Below are positions 18,284 through 25,892 of a stretch of 37,206 nt of DNA, in pieces; position 1 is the stretch's first letter, and every line of letters starts with the position of its first letter. Under the pieces are notes generated by a model. It had not been told where the DNA came from and did not search any database. It saw nothing but the letters and a program-made list of their open reading frames with translations. Source of the DNA: Arsukibacterium sp. MJ3 (GTDB lineage Bacteria; Pseudomonadota; Gammaproteobacteria; Enterobacterales; Alteromonadaceae); assembly GCF_000987765.1 (NCBI RefSeq), contig NZ_LAHP01000026.1, forward strand, positions 1 to 37,206, in the 5' to 3' direction. Both the position numbers and the translations under genes were made by a program.

Positions 18284-18956
18284 CCCCGATCAGATTATTT
18301 TTTGGCAATATGGTGTTGTTAAGCTTAACGCCACATTACTGTATACCTGGACATTAATGCTGGTACTGGTGCTGGGCTCCTGGCTAATTACTCGGCAATT
18401 ATCTCATACTTTAAGCCGCTCCCGCTGGCAAAACATGTTGGAAATTATCGTGACCACATTGGAGCAACAAATTCGCGAAGTCGGTTTAGCAGAGCCGCGC
18501 CCCTATCTGGGCTTTTTAGCCAGCCTGTTTTTATTTGTCGCCATAGCCAGCCTGGCAACCATAATTCCGTTTTACGAGCCACCTACCGGTTCACTCTCTA
18601 CCACTGCGGCCTTAGCGGTGTGTGTATTTATTGCGGTGCCAATGTTTGGTATTCAGCAACAAGGCTTGCTGGCTTACCTTAAAGCCTATACCGAACCCAC
18701 CATTATTATGTTGCCCTTTAACTTAATTAGTGAGTTGTCACGCACGCTGGCGTTAGCCGTGCGTTTGTTTGGCAATATGATGAGTGGCGCCATGATTATT
18801 GCCATTTTAGTGAGCATTACGCCATTTATTTTTCCGGTAGTGATAACGTTACTTGGCTTACTAACCGGCATGGTGCAAGCCTATATCTTTTTTATTCTGG
18901 CCGCGGTGTATATCGCTGCCGCAACTCGTGTCAGCACAGCACCACAAGACACCTAA
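18273..18956 (+). CDS. atpB: N-ATPase a subunit
   Basis: This 227-residue integral membrane stator subunit forms the ion half-channels against the c-ring. The essential Arg is Arg164 in LALAVRLFGNMMSGAM, equivalent to E. coli Arg210. Other family features are the opening WQYGVVKLNATLLYTW, PFNLISELSRTLA and the final helix GLLTGMVQAYIFFILAAVY. It is shorter than the housekeeping a subunit (271 in E. coli), as in other N-ATPases. It overlaps atpR by 11 bp and is followed by atpE after 24 bp, with a GGAA ribosome site for the c subunit. The shape of the channel does not by itself tell H+ from Na+. Confidence 0.93.
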   Translation: MNLSPDQIIFWQYGVVKLNATLLYTWTLMLVLVLGSWLITRQLSHTLSRSRWQNMLEIIVTTLEQQIREVGLAEPRPYLGFLASLFLFVAIASLATIIPFYEPPTGSLSTTAALAVCVFIAVPMFGIQQQGLLAYLKAYTEPTIIMLPFNLISELSRTLALAVRLFGNMMSGAMIIAILVSITPFIFPVVITLLGLLTGMVQAYIFFILAAVYIAAATRVSTAPQDT

Positions 18957-18980
18957 TAGCGCACTAACAGGAACACTTTT

Positions 18981-19262
18981 ATGGACAGTTTAACCATTAT
19001 TGCCACCGTTTCTATCATTATGGCCGGCCTGACTACCGGCTTTGGTACCATGGGGCCCGCGCTGGCCGAAGGGCGCGCGGTGGCAACCGCACTGACTTCG
19101 CTGGCGCAGCAACCTGATGCCTCTGCTACCATTACCCGTACTTTATTTGTTGGCCTGGCGATGATCGAATCTACCGCAATTTATTGTTTTGTGGTGTCGA
19201 TGATTATTTTGTTTGCTAATCCATTTTGGAACCTGGCTGTTGCCCAAGTTGCTGGGAATTAA
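18981..19262 (+). CDS. atpE: N-ATPase c subunit, Na+-motif with two carboxylates
   Basis: This 93-residue hairpin of two membrane helices builds the rotor ring. Helix 2 contains the key carboxylate Glu63 in MIESTAIY: Glu63, Ser64, Thr65 and Tyr68. Helix 1 has Pro26 and Glu30 in GPALAEGRA. When aligned with the Na+-binding c subunit of Ilyobacter tartaricus (Pro28, Gln32, Glu65, Ser66, Thr67, Tyr70), every ligand matches with a shift of 2, except that Gln is replaced by Glu. The result is a Na+-type site with a second carboxylate, as reported for many N-ATPases. Helix 1 keeps Gly16, 20, 22 and 25, which shape ring packing. The loop has QQPDASATITR. Ion specificity is inferred; some N-type rings may carry H+. 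Confidence 0.93.
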   Translation: MDSLTIIATVSIIMAGLTTGFGTMGPALAEGRAVATALTSLAQQPDASATITRTLFVGLAMIESTAIYCFVVSMIILFANPFWNLAVAQVAGN

Positions 19263-19265
19263 CGA

Positions 19266-20030
19266 ATGCTCATTGATTGGTTTACGGTTATTGCCCAAAC
19301 TCTGAATTTTTTAATTTTGGTGTGGCTGCTTAAGCGTTTTTTATATCAGCCTATTTTGGATGCCATTGATGCTCGGGAAAAACGCATTGCCGATGAGTTG
19401 GCTGCTGCCGCGACTAAACAACAACAAGCAGTCAAGCAACGGGACGATTTTCAACAAAAAAACGCCGAATTCGACCAAAAACGTCAGGCGTTATTGCAAC
19501 AGGCTACTGCGGCTGCTGAAACTGAACGTCAGCGCTTGCTAAAGGCAGCGCAACACTCTGCAGACGAGCTAGCAGCGCAGCGCCAGTTGTCACTGCAGCT
19601 TGAGCAACAAGCCTTACAGCAGCAGTTACGAGAGCAAACGCAGCAGCAGGTATTTGCTATAGCCCGCAAAACACTCTCTGATCTGAGTAACAAAACCTTA
19701 GAGTCAGCCATGGTAGCGATGTTTATGCAAAAACTGAATAACTTGCCTGACGACGCCAAAGCAGTGTTAACCGCCAGCATCAAAAAAGCCGACAATGTGG
19801 TTTGCATTTCCAGTACCTTTGCCCTGTCAGATAATGAGCATGCTACATTACAGCAAGCCGTAAATAGCAGCTTTGCACTGGCCGCCACCCTACGTTTTGA
19901 GAGCAGTGATAAGGCTATTGCCGGCATTGCCCTTAGTGCCGGCGGGCAGCGCATTGCCTGGACCATAGACGCCTATCTTAGCGCGCTGGAAAAAACCATC
20001 ACGCAACGTGTCACACCGCCATCATGCTAG
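19266..20030 (+). CDS. atpF: N-ATPase b subunit with delta-like C-terminal domain
   Basis: This 254-residue protein is much longer than a usual b subunit (about 156). One membrane helix (about 5-25, IAQTLNFLILVWLLKRFLY) is followed by a Lys/Gln/Ala-rich coiled coil (about 35-140). The last 85 residues (about 165-250) contain CISSTFALSDNEHATLQQAV, then TLRFESSDKAIAGIALSAGG and IAWTIDAYLSALE. This order (S-FxLSD... LxFE-D--I-GI-L--G) is that of the C-terminal part of the delta subunit. The operon has no atpH, so this extension likely replaces delta as the clamp on the F1 top. It overlaps atpA by 7 bp. The fusion reading rests on motif similarity only. Confidence 0.88.
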   Translation: MLIDWFTVIAQTLNFLILVWLLKRFLYQPILDAIDAREKRIADELAAAATKQQQAVKQRDDFQQKNAEFDQKRQALLQQATAAAETERQRLLKAAQHSADELAAQRQLSLQLEQQALQQQLREQTQQQVFAIARKTLSDLSNKTLESAMVAMFMQKLNNLPDDAKAVLTASIKKADNVVCISSTFALSDNEHATLQQAVNSSFALAATLRFESSDKAIAGIALSAGGQRIAWTIDAYLSALEKTITQRVTPPSC

Positions 20031-21565
20031 AACCACTGTTTACGCAATTATTCAATGACATGACCCTGCAACTGCAAACTTTTGATTTGCCTTTAGTACC
20101 GCATGAAACCGGGGTGGTAATCTCGGTAGCCACCGGCATTGCTTATGTGTCGGGTTTGCCCGGTGTGGGTGCTGACGAGTTATTGAAGTTTAGCGGCAAC
20201 GGCGACTTCTCCACCCAGAGCTATGGCATAGCCTTTAACTTAGACGAAGCAAGCATTGGTGTGGTGTTGTTAGGGGATTACGCCAAGTTACAAGCAGGCG
20301 ATATGGTTGAGCGCACCGGTCGGGTAATGGATGTAGCCGTAGGCAACGCCTTGCTCGGCCGGGTAATTGACCCACTAGGTAAGCCGCTAGACGCCAAAGG
20401 GCGTATCGATACCACCGAGCGCTTACCGGTAGAGCGCGCGGCAACGCCTATTATGCATCGAGCGCCGGTTTCGGTGCCGCTACAAACGGGCCTGAAAGTG
20501 TTAGATGCGCTTATTCCGATTGGCCGCGGCCAGCGCGAACTCATTTTAGGTGATCGTCAAACTGGCAAAACCACCATCGCCGTCGATACCATCTTAAACC
20601 AGCATGATCAAAACGTATTATGTATCTACTGTGCTATTGGCCAGCGCGCGTCAGCAGTAGCGAAAACCATTGCCACCTTGCAGCAAAAAGGCGCTATGGA
20701 TTATACCGTAGTGATGGTAGTTGAAGGCAATGACCCACCAGGGTTGGCGTACATTGCGCCTTACGCAGCAACCAGTATTGCCGAGTATTTTATGCTGGCT
20801 GGGCGTGATGTCTTACTCATTTTTGATGATCTTACGCACCATGCCCGTGCTTATCGCGAGTTGTCGTTGCTAATGCGCCGACCCGCCGGGCGCGAAGCGT
20901 TTCCGGGCGATATCTTTTATATTCATGCCAGACTGTTAGAGCGGGCCACCCATTTAAATGAGGCGCATGGTGGTGGTTCCCTGACTGCCCTGCCAATTAT
21001 TGAAACCGAAGCACAAAATATGTCGGCCTTTATTCCAACGAATTTAATTTCGATTACTGATGGCCAAATTTATCTGGCACCGGCACTGTTTGAGTTAGGT
21101 GTACTGCCCGCTGTTGATGTTGGCAAATCCGTATCACGGGTGGGTGGCAAAGCACAAAGTAAAGCGTATCGGGCAGTTGCCGCGGATTTAAAACTAGCCT
21201 ACGCCCAGTTTGAAGAGCTGGAAACCTTTGCCCGCTTCGGGGCCCGCTTAGATGACGAGTCAAAACAAATTATTGCGCATGGCCAGCGGATCCGGGCTTG
21301 CTTAAAACAAGCGCAATACTCGCCTGTCTCGGTTCCAGTACAAATAATTACCTTGCTAGCGTTAACTGAAAACCTATTTGCCCCAATTACCATTGAGCAA
21401 ATGAGCGCAGCACAACTGGCCTTATCTGATGCAGCAAAGCTGATGCCCGAGTCGATTACTGCTGGCTTTAGTGCAGATAAGCCGCTTAACAGTGCTGATC
21501 GGGCAACCATTATCGATATTGCCAAAACGGCACTGCAGCCACTGCAACAGCCAATATCGCCATAA
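20024..21565 (+). CDS. atpA: N-ATPase alpha subunit
   Basis: This 513-residue non-catalytic F1 subunit alternates with beta in the head. The nucleotide site is visible: Walker A GDRQTGKTT in LILGDRQTGKTTIAVDT, and the Walker B-like DVLLIFDDLTHHARAYREL. SVSRVGGKAQ (about residue 365-375) contains the arginine that reaches the beta site. The upstream IAYVSGLPGVGADELLKF is the usual beta-barrel domain. The ATG at 20024 lies in the last codons of atpF, so translation is coupled. It is followed by atpG after a 28-bp gap with its own AGG ribosome site. Confidence 0.95.
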   Translation: MLEPLFTQLFNDMTLQLQTFDLPLVPHETGVVISVATGIAYVSGLPGVGADELLKFSGNGDFSTQSYGIAFNLDEASIGVVLLGDYAKLQAGDMVERTGRVMDVAVGNALLGRVIDPLGKPLDAKGRIDTTERLPVERAATPIMHRAPVSVPLQTGLKVLDALIPIGRGQRELILGDRQTGKTTIAVDTILNQHDQNVLCIYCAIGQRASAVAKTIATLQQKGAMDYTVVMVVEGNDPPGLAYIAPYAATSIAEYFMLAGRDVLLIFDDLTHHARAYRELSLLMRRPAGREAFPGDIFYIHARLLERATHLNEAHGGGSLTALPIIETEAQNMSAFIPTNLISITDGQIYLAPALFELGVLPAVDVGKSVSRVGGKAQSKAYRAVAADLKLAYAQFEELETFARFGARLDDESKQIIAHGQRIRACLKQAQYSPVSVPVQIITLLALTENLFAPITIEQMSAAQLALSDAAKLMPESITAGFSADKPLNSADRATIIDIAKTALQPLQQPISP

Positions 21566-21593
21566 CGAGGCTAACTTATGCCAGGTGCATGTA

Positions 21594-22508
21594 ATGAGTG
21601 AATCCTTAGCCAGCTTACAACGCAAAATTAATAGCGCCACAGATTTGCAAGCGGTGGTGCGCACCATGAAAGCCATGGCCGCCGCGAGTATTGGCCAGTT
21701 TGAGTTAGCCGTATCGGCACTGGATGCCTATTATCGTAACCTGGAGCTGGGGTTGCTGGTATGTCTGCGCCAGCAGGCTGCCACAGATAGCACGGCAACA
21801 ACTGCGGCCATAAACGGTTATAACCGTCGTTCGTCCAACCGAAACGGTTCTATAGTCGTTATAGTATTGGGTTCAGATCAGGGTTTAGTCGGCCAGTTTA
21901 ACGAGTTGATGGCCAGCTTTGTTATTGAGCAACTGGCAGCACTGTCCGGCGAGAAAAAAATATGGACCCTGGGCGAAAGAATTCAGGCGCGCCTGCTTGA
22001 TAGTAAACTAACACTAACCCAGCATTTTGACTTGCCCGGCAGCCTGGCGGCCATTACACCTTTGGTAACGAACATATTGCTGGCACTGGAAACAGGTTAT
22101 GAACAAGGTGATATAAGCGACGTATATTTATTTCATCACAAACCGCAAACCCGCGATCGTTATAGCCCGAACCAGCAACGGTTATTGCCACTTGATCAGC
22201 ACTGGCACCAACAAATCAGCAATATTAAATGGCCCGGCAACAACCTGCCAGAAGTTATTGGTAATAGTCAGCAGACACTGCTGGCTTTTGTACATGAATA
22301 TTTATTTGTGACCTTATTTCGCAGTTGTGCTGAGTCGCTTGCCAGTGAAAATGCCAGCCGGCTGCTGGCTATGCAGCGCGCTGAGAAGAATATTGACGAG
22401 TTGCAAGATGACATGCAACGTCATTTTCATCGTTTACGCCAAAGTGGTATTGATGAAGAATTATTTGACGTTGTGGCCAACTATGACCAGGTAAAATCAT
22501 CCCTTTAA
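21594..22508 (+). CDS. atpG: N-ATPase gamma subunit
   Basis: This 304-residue protein forms the rotating central stalk. The N-terminal helix reads LASLQRKINSATDLQAVVRT (compare the conserved LRRRIRSVKNTRQITKAM of F-ATPases) and is followed by MKAMAAASIGQFE. The C-terminal helix includes SENASRLLAMQRAEKNIDEL, the family pair to the N-terminal helix. The ATG at 21594 gives the normal start; the frame stays open upstream to 21471 but that part overlaps atpA and has no gamma features. AGG (21583-21585) lies about 8 bp upstream. It is the last gene of the operon; the next gene starts 204 bp later. There is no atpH or atpI after it. Confidence 0.92.
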   Translation: MSESLASLQRKINSATDLQAVVRTMKAMAAASIGQFELAVSALDAYYRNLELGLLVCLRQQAATDSTATTAAINGYNRRSSNRNGSIVVIVLGSDQGLVGQFNELMASFVIEQLAALSGEKKIWTLGERIQARLLDSKLTLTQHFDLPGSLAAITPLVTNILLALETGYEQGDISDVYLFHHKPQTRDRYSPNQQRLLPLDQHWHQQISNIKWPGNNLPEVIGNSQQTLLAFVHEYLFVTLFRSCAESLASENASRLLAMQRAEKNIDELQDDMQRHFHRLRQSGIDEELFDVVANYDQVKSSL

Positions 22509-22567
22509 ATACCATTGCAGGCAACGCCATTTTTGCTTGCGTAAGGCGCTAATCGGTAGGTTACCCC

Positions 22568-22599
22568 TAAAAAAAGAGCTATTTGGCACTAAATAGCTC
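22568..22599 (-). terminator. Hairpin with T-tract on the minus strand
   Basis: GAGCTATTT-GGCACT-AAATAGCTC (22576-22599) is a perfect 9-bp stem. The T-tract (eight A on the plus strand at about 22568-22575) lies on the side that would follow the stem in a minus-strand transcript. The plus side has only GCTGATAAAAA. As an intrinsic terminator it would stop antisense transcription entering the atp operon. It may also work weakly for atpG. Confidence 0.5.
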
Positions 22600-22712
22600 G
22601 CTGATAAAAAGCTGTAGGCGATGCCAAATAAACTTGCTATTATCATTTAAAACAGAGTTTAGCTGGTGAAATATCAGCAAGATATTGATATTAAAAGCTT
22701 TAAGGGGGTGTT

Positions 22713-24416
22713 ATGGGGTTTTGGAACACAATAGGTGGACGTTTACTCAGCATACCTATATTGGCATTAGTGGGTTTTACCTTGCTAGGCGCAGTAGCGT
22801 TAAATGCGCTTAATACTAGCCTGGTAGAAGGCAGTGAAGATCGGGTAGTAGCAATAATTGACAGCGGTTTAAGCCTGATAAAACATTATCAGGCGCTGGA
22901 GCAAAGTGGTGCCATCAGCACAGAGCAGGCCAAGCAACAGGCAATGGCCGCTATTAAAACAATTCGCTATGACGGCACAGAGTATATTTGGATTAACGAT
23001 ACTGGCCGTCCAATTCCCAAAATGATAATGCACCCCACGGTACCCAGCCTGGATAATACTATTCTGGATAAACCCAATTTTAATTACGCCACCTTAATGC
23101 GCAACAGAGATGGCAGTGAGCAACAAGCACTGGACAATACTAACCTGTTCGTTAGTTTTGTCGATGTTATCGGCCGTTACGGTAATGGCTTTGTTGAGTA
23201 CCAGTGGCCCAAGCCGTTAAGTGGCGGCGGGGTAACAGAAGAGCGTTATACCAAACTTTCTTATGTTGAAAAAAACGACACTTGGGGCTGGGTGCTGGGT
23301 TCCGGTATTTATGTCGACGATGTGAAAGCATCCTTTTGGGCTATCGCATTTCAATTTGGGCTACTGGTCGTCATTATTATGGCCCTGACCATTGGTATTT
23401 CTCTGTATATTCGTAGCTGGTTAATCCGGTCACTGGGTGGCGAAGTGGCCAGTACCAAGAGCCTGGTACAACAAGTGGCTGCCGGCGATTTTTCAGTTGA
23501 ATTCACGCTATTACCTGGCGACGATGACAGCCTGTTGGCGGCACTTAGCGGCTTAATCAGCCAGTTGCGACAAATTATCGGCCAGCAATCTGCCATGGCA
23601 GAACAATTAGTTACACAATCACAAACGCTGGATGAAACCAGCAAACAAAGTCAAAAAATATTACATAGTGTGATGGAACAAACGGCACAAGTTGCCACTG
23701 CAGTGCATGAAATGGCCACAACCTGCGAAGATATGGCACATAGTGCTACCACTGCCGCTAAAGCGGCAAGAGACGCAGACCATGAAGCCAGAAGCGGTGT
23801 AACAGCAGTTGAACAAACTATAACCGCTATTGATACCCTGAAGTTAAAGCTGGAGCAAGTATCTGACGTTATTGCTCAACTGTCAAAACGTGGCGAAGAA
23901 GTAGGCGCGGTAACCGATGTAATTGGCTCTATTGCTGAGCAAACCAATCTGTTAGCTTTAAATGCGGCGATTGAGGCTGCCCGAGCCGGTGAAATGGGCC
24001 GGGGTTTTGCTGTAGTTGCAGATGAAGTACGTACCCTGGCCAGTCGCTCGCAGGCATCAACTCAGGATATAAATAAACGTATTCAAGGGATCCAGCAAGA
24101 CTCTGCTAATGCGGTAAAATCGATGGCTCAAAGTAAAACTGAAACAGAACAAACTATTGCTTGCTCACTTCAAGCCAGTGCCGCTTTGCAGCGGATCAGC
24201 ACTGCGGTATCTAGCATTACCGATGTAAACGATCAACTGGCGAGCGCGACCGAAGAGCTGGCGGCGGTTTCAGGCACCATTAACCAGAATATGGAAAACA
24301 TTGCCAGTGCGGTGCAAAAAACCACTGAAAAATCTGCTGAGTTATCAGGATCAAGTCAGCAGTTGCGGCAAATGGCCACTGAGATGAAAAAATCACTAAA
24401 GGGTTTTACTCTTTAA
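22713..24416 (+). CDS. Methyl-accepting chemotaxis protein with single Cache-type sensor domain
   Basis: This 567-residue receptor has a first membrane helix (about 8-30), an extracytoplasmic sCache_2-type domain (about 35-205) and a second membrane helix (about 211-231). The domain contains [21 protein letters not shown] and [18 protein letters not shown], which are typical of small-molecule Cache sensors. A HAMP segment follows ([19 protein letters not shown]), then the signalling domain with the conserved hairpin tip [19 protein letters not shown] and [15 protein letters not shown]. There is no C-terminal NWETF-like pentapeptide, so it does not recruit CheR that way. The ligand is unknown; related sCache_2 domains bind organic acids. 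The ATG at 22713 has AAGGGGG upstream. It is transcribed alone. Confidence 0.92.
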   Translation: MGFWNTIGGRLLSIPILALVGFTLLGAVALNALNTSLVEGSEDRVVAIIDSGLSLIKHYQALEQSGAISTEQAKQQAMAAIKTIRYDGTEYIWINDTGRPIPKMIMHPTVPSLDNTILDKPNFNYATLMRNRDGSEQQALDNTNLFVSFVDVIGRYGNGFVEYQWPKPLSGGGVTEERYTKLSYVEKNDTWGWVLGSGIYVDDVKASFWAIAFQFGLLVVIIMALTIGISLYIRSWLIRSLGGEVASTKSLVQQVAAGDFSVEFTLLPGDDDSLLAALSGLISQLRQIIGQQSAMAEQLVTQSQTLDETSKQSQKILHSVMEQTAQVATAVHEMATTCEDMAHSATTAAKAARDADHEARSGVTAVEQTITAIDTLKLKLEQVSDVIAQLSKRGEEVGAVTDVIGSIAEQTNLLALNAAIEAARAGEMGRGFAVVADEVRTLASRSQASTQDINKRIQGIQQDSANAVKSMAQSKTETEQTIACSLQASAALQRISTAVSSITDVNDQLASATEELAAVSGTINQNMENIASAVQKTTEKSAELSGSSQQLRQMATEMKKSLKGFTL

Positions 24417-24765
24417 CAGAAAAACCGGCTGGCGGAACTTGCTGGGTTATCCGGCTTCGTCAGCCATTACCACCGCGCCAAAAATTCCACCTTCTTTTAT
24501 CAGTTAGCTAACTGCTTCATATAGTGCTTTTTGATTGTCGTCAATTGGCTTTTTTGAACAACACACCTTAGCTACAAAAATTCAGCTGCCATGCTTTACT
24601 GCAATCTAACATGCCGTACCCTAGGCTCTTTATTGCTGCAAGCAGCTTATAACGCCATGCAGCTCAGCAACAAGGCGAAATACTAAATACGATAAACATA
24701 ATTTAATTTACGTTTATCATAAAATATTTATTGATATACGAAAATTAATAGGCTAAGGTTTGCTG
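24417..24765. other. Intergenic region between MCP gene and HTH gene
   Basis: No gene is seen. The only clear element is the inverted repeat near 24691-24718 listed separately. The rest is AT-rich from about 24680 on, which suggests that the promoter of the HTH gene lies there (AAATATTTATTGATAT region). Confidence 0.5.
24691..24718. promoter_or_regulatory. Operator-like inverted repeat upstream of HTH gene
   Basis: GATAAAC (24691-24697) and GTTTATC (24712-24718) are perfect inverted copies separated by 14 bp of AT-rich DNA. The site ends 47 bp before the ATG of the HTH regulator. Small Xre-type regulators commonly bind such sites in their own promoter, so autoregulation is plausible. It is inferred from position and symmetry only. 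Confidence 0.45.
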
Positions 24766-24987
24766 ATGAATATACAAATCAATCTCGATATACAGTTAGC
24801 GAAGAACAAGATGTCTCTTACCGAGTTATCGCAACAGGTTGGTGTATCTATGACTAACCTATCGCTGTTAAAAACCGGCAAGGTAAAGGCTATTCGTTTT
24901 AGCACGCTGGCCGCCATTTGTCAGGCGCTAAGCTGTCAGCCTGGTGATATTTTGCAATACATTAACCACGACAATATTGCTACCTAA
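24766..24987 (+). CDS. Small Cro/CI-family HTH regulator (YozG-like)
   Basis: This 73-residue protein is a single HTH domain: IQLAKNKMSLTELSQQVGVS, the recognition helix MTNLSLLKTGKVKAI, then FSTLAAICQALSCQPGDILQ. The last motif is the standard end of Xre/YozG-like DNA-binding domains. The ATG at 24766 with AAGG 8 bp before is preferred over the in-frame TTG at 24760. The next gene begins 27 bp after its stop and encodes a multi-pass membrane protein. The pairing of a YozG-like regulator with a membrane protein (often DUF2975) is widespread. The pair is likely one operon, and the inverted repeat upstream may be its operator. Confidence 0.9.
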   Translation: MNIQINLDIQLAKNKMSLTELSQQVGVSMTNLSLLKTGKVKAIRFSTLAAICQALSCQPGDILQYINHDNIAT

Positions 24988-25014
24988 GCACAGTCAACGA
25001 CAACAGGAGGTTTT

Positions 25015-25629
25015 ATGACTCAACAACACTATTTTTTACCCGGTATTGCCGCGCTGCTTCTGGCAGTAGTCTTTCCAATCTATTGGTTGTATGCCTTTAG
25101 TGTGGGAGCAGAAAACTTTATTGAGGTATACCGCGCTGATCTGCTGAGCCTAAGCCTGTCAGATCTGGCTTTTGTGCTTATCGGCGTGCTGGAAGTGTAT
25201 ATTTATTTGTGTCTACGCCGCAGTTTTTCTGAGCGCTTAAGCTCAGCGGCAGCGGCAGTATTGCTGCTTATTATGGCGATACTGGTGGTGCTATTTCACG
25301 CCACGGTGCTGGTTGATGTGGCACTGACGTTAATGGGTTCAAGCCTGACAGCACACGCCATTGATACTATTGCTGAAGTTACGGTAGTTATCGCCCTTGG
25401 CGTATTGTTTGCTTATGGGTTGGTGGGGTTTATTCTCAGTGTTGTGTTACTGCTGAATCGCACTGGCGCACCAAGCTTACTAAAATACTTTGCAGTAGTA
25501 TTGCTGGTAGGTTGTCTGTTGCAATTAACCGTTATTTTAAGCCCGCTGAATGTTTTTGTGTTCCCGGTTGCTTTGCTGCTGTTGGCATTTTATTTTCTTA
25601 AACCCCCTCAGCTATTAGAGGTAGTGTAA
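25015..25629 (+). CDS. Multi-pass membrane protein paired with HTH regulator
   Basis: This 204-residue protein is nearly all hydrophobic, with about six membrane helices (near 8-28, 43-66, 79-103, 120-147, 158-177 and 180-197). It has few charged residues; CLRRSFSERLSS forms a short cytoplasmic loop. I do not recognise the family with certainty. Its length and position behind a YozG-like regulator are like those of DUF2975 proteins, but I do not see the sequence match well enough to name it. The ATG has a very strong ribosome site (CAGGAGG, 6 bp upstream). A perfect 13-bp terminator stem follows 47 bp after its stop. Confidence 0.75.
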   Translation: MTQQHYFLPGIAALLLAVVFPIYWLYAFSVGAENFIEVYRADLLSLSLSDLAFVLIGVLEVYIYLCLRRSFSERLSSAAAAVLLLIMAILVVLFHATVLVDVALTLMGSSLTAHAIDTIAEVTVVIALGVLFAYGLVGFILSVVLLLNRTGAPSLLKYFAVVLLVGCLLQLTVILSPLNVFVFPVALLLLAFYFLKPPQLLEVV

Positions 25630-25676
25630 TAACCCGGCGCGTGTTATCCACAGCAAACGTCAGATAGCCACTACTA

Positions 25677-25707
25677 AAATAAGGCGAACAACATGTTCGC
25701 CTTATTT
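25677..25707. terminator. Bidirectional intrinsic terminator
   Basis: AAATAAGGCGAAC-AACAT-GTTCGCCTTATTT is a perfect 13-bp stem (25677-25689/25695-25707) with a 5-nt loop. T-rich sequence (TTATTTGTTTTC) follows on the plus side and T residues also lie on the minus side. It ends the HTH/membrane-protein operon and, on the minus strand, the small gene whose stop (25702-25704) lies inside the right arm. Confidence 0.8.
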
Positions 25708-25887
25708 GTTTTCACGGTTAGTCTGAAAGCTTGCACTAACCATCATTGACCAGACTAACACGGGTATCAGGCGTAGTAACAGTATTGCCACCAGTAAGGT
25801 TATGCCAAAACTCAGTAGCGATCCTAACAGAATATATCCGGTCAGTGCTCGTATGATTACAAGCCAGTCTGTGAACATAGTAGACAT
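25702..25887 (-). CDS. Possible small two-TM membrane protein
   Basis: A 61-residue frame on the minus strand reads MSTMFTDWLVIIRALTGYIL and then FGITLLVAILLLRLIPVLVW, giving two plausible membrane helices with a polar tail. It begins 5 bp after the stop of the RNase J-like gene upstream on the same strand, so translational coupling would explain the weak ribosome site. Its stop lies inside the terminator stem, which is a neat end for the transcript. No family is recognised. The alternative is a chance open frame in an AT-moderate intergenic stretch. Confidence 0.5.
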   Translation of the reverse strand: MSTMFTDWLVIIRALTGYILLGSLLSFGITLLVAILLLRLIPVLVWSMMVSASFQTNRENK

Positions 25888-25892
25888 TGCGG

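Noticed and set aside
21471..21593. Extended N-terminus for AtpG
   Set aside because: This part overlaps atpA in another frame and has no gamma-subunit features.
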